Of a stretch of DNA of 31,436 bases, positions 31,355-31,436 are shown one piece after another. How positions within the stretch are numbered: the first letter of the stretch is position 1; each line of letters opens with the position of its first letter. This DNA is from JBDTNL01 sp039933785 (GTDB taxonomy: Bacteria > Acidobacteriota > Thermoanaerobaculia > Multivoradales > JAGPDF01). The position numbers and the translations under genes were made by a program. Below the pieces are notes generated by a model. It searched no databases and was not told the DNA's origin. It was given only the letters and a program-made list of their open reading frames with translations. The stretch lies in assembly GCA_039933785.1 (NCBI GenBank), contig JBDTNL010000044.1, forward strand, positions 1-31,436. The letters run 5' to 3'.

Positions 31355-31396
31355 AGGCCAATTTCGGTCCTTGGATTCCCCCCGCGGAGAACCACC

Positions 31397-31436
31397 ATGC
31401 GTCGACGTATCCTGCCTGCTGTTCTGCTTGCTCTCG
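31397..31436 (+). CDS. Start of an exported protein (partial, runs off the window)
   Basis: ATG at 31397 is preceded by GCGGAGAACCACC, a plausible ribosome site. Its first codons give MRRRILPAVLLAL, a basic N-terminus followed by a hydrophobic stretch, the start of a signal peptide. The frame is still open at the window edge, so nothing can be said about the function. It is divergent from the kinase gene. Confidence 0.5.
   Translation, partial: MRRRILPAVLLAL

Overview
The window is GC-rich, bacterial and chromosomal in character, with dense coding on both strands. It looks like a Gram-negative, probably Acidobacteriota-like (for example Thermoanaerobaculia) or another deep-branching GC-rich lineage. 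The clues are a DUF5916 outer-membrane-type protein, secreted reprolysin-like proteases with IPT/TIG repeats, a LigD/Ku system and a complete de novo nadABC set. This placement is inference, because there is no rRNA or other phylogenetic marker here. I see no tRNA, rRNA, CRISPR array, insertion sequence, phage gene or integrase.

Layout. 1-1360: MATE exporter (-). 1485-5257: a (+) run of a Tat-exported sarcosine-oxidase-like flavoenzyme, a DUF885 metallopeptidase-like protein (ATGA overlap) and a zinc-ribbon protein. 5286-10007: two tandem paralogous secreted reprolysin-like metalloproteases (-) with the same C-terminal domain. 10220-11230: an isolated chorismatase (FkbO/Hyg5/XanB2 family, +). 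11299-12999: two exported or membrane-anchored proteins of unknown function (-), the first ending in a clear intrinsic terminator. 13187-15460: a DUF5916/CBM9-like protein (+) containing a CxxCH haem-c motif.

15465-23345 is a DNA end-joining neighbourhood. On the minus strand a 108-aa unknown protein, LigD (PE-LIG-POL order) and two AIM24-family zinc-ribbon paralogues lie in one direction. Divergently on the plus strand are a membrane protein, Ku, a MerR-HTH/TPR fusion and a single-domain asparaginase-like protein. LigD and Ku together form the two-component bacterial NHEJ machine; the co-directional extra genes are candidates for accessories, which is unproven.

23367-23741 holds a small unknown gene of visibly lower GC. 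23824-28363 is a tight minus-strand operon nadA-nadB-nadC-lipA, which makes quinolinate and nicotinate mononucleotide for NAD and inserts sulfur into lipoyl groups; NadA and LipA are both iron-sulfur enzymes. 28449-29603 is a SAM methyltransferase (+) whose stop codon overlaps that of a convergent cytoplasmic histidine kinase (29600-31138, -) carrying a degenerate receiver domain. The last 40 bases open an exported-protein gene (+), preceded by a cluster of AGAAC repeats that may be an operator.

The strongest leads are the chorismatase without a visible pathway, the ku operon with a MerR/TPR protein and a half-size asparaginase, the haem motif in the DUF5916 protein, and the duplicated proteases. 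No single system here is demonstrably new.
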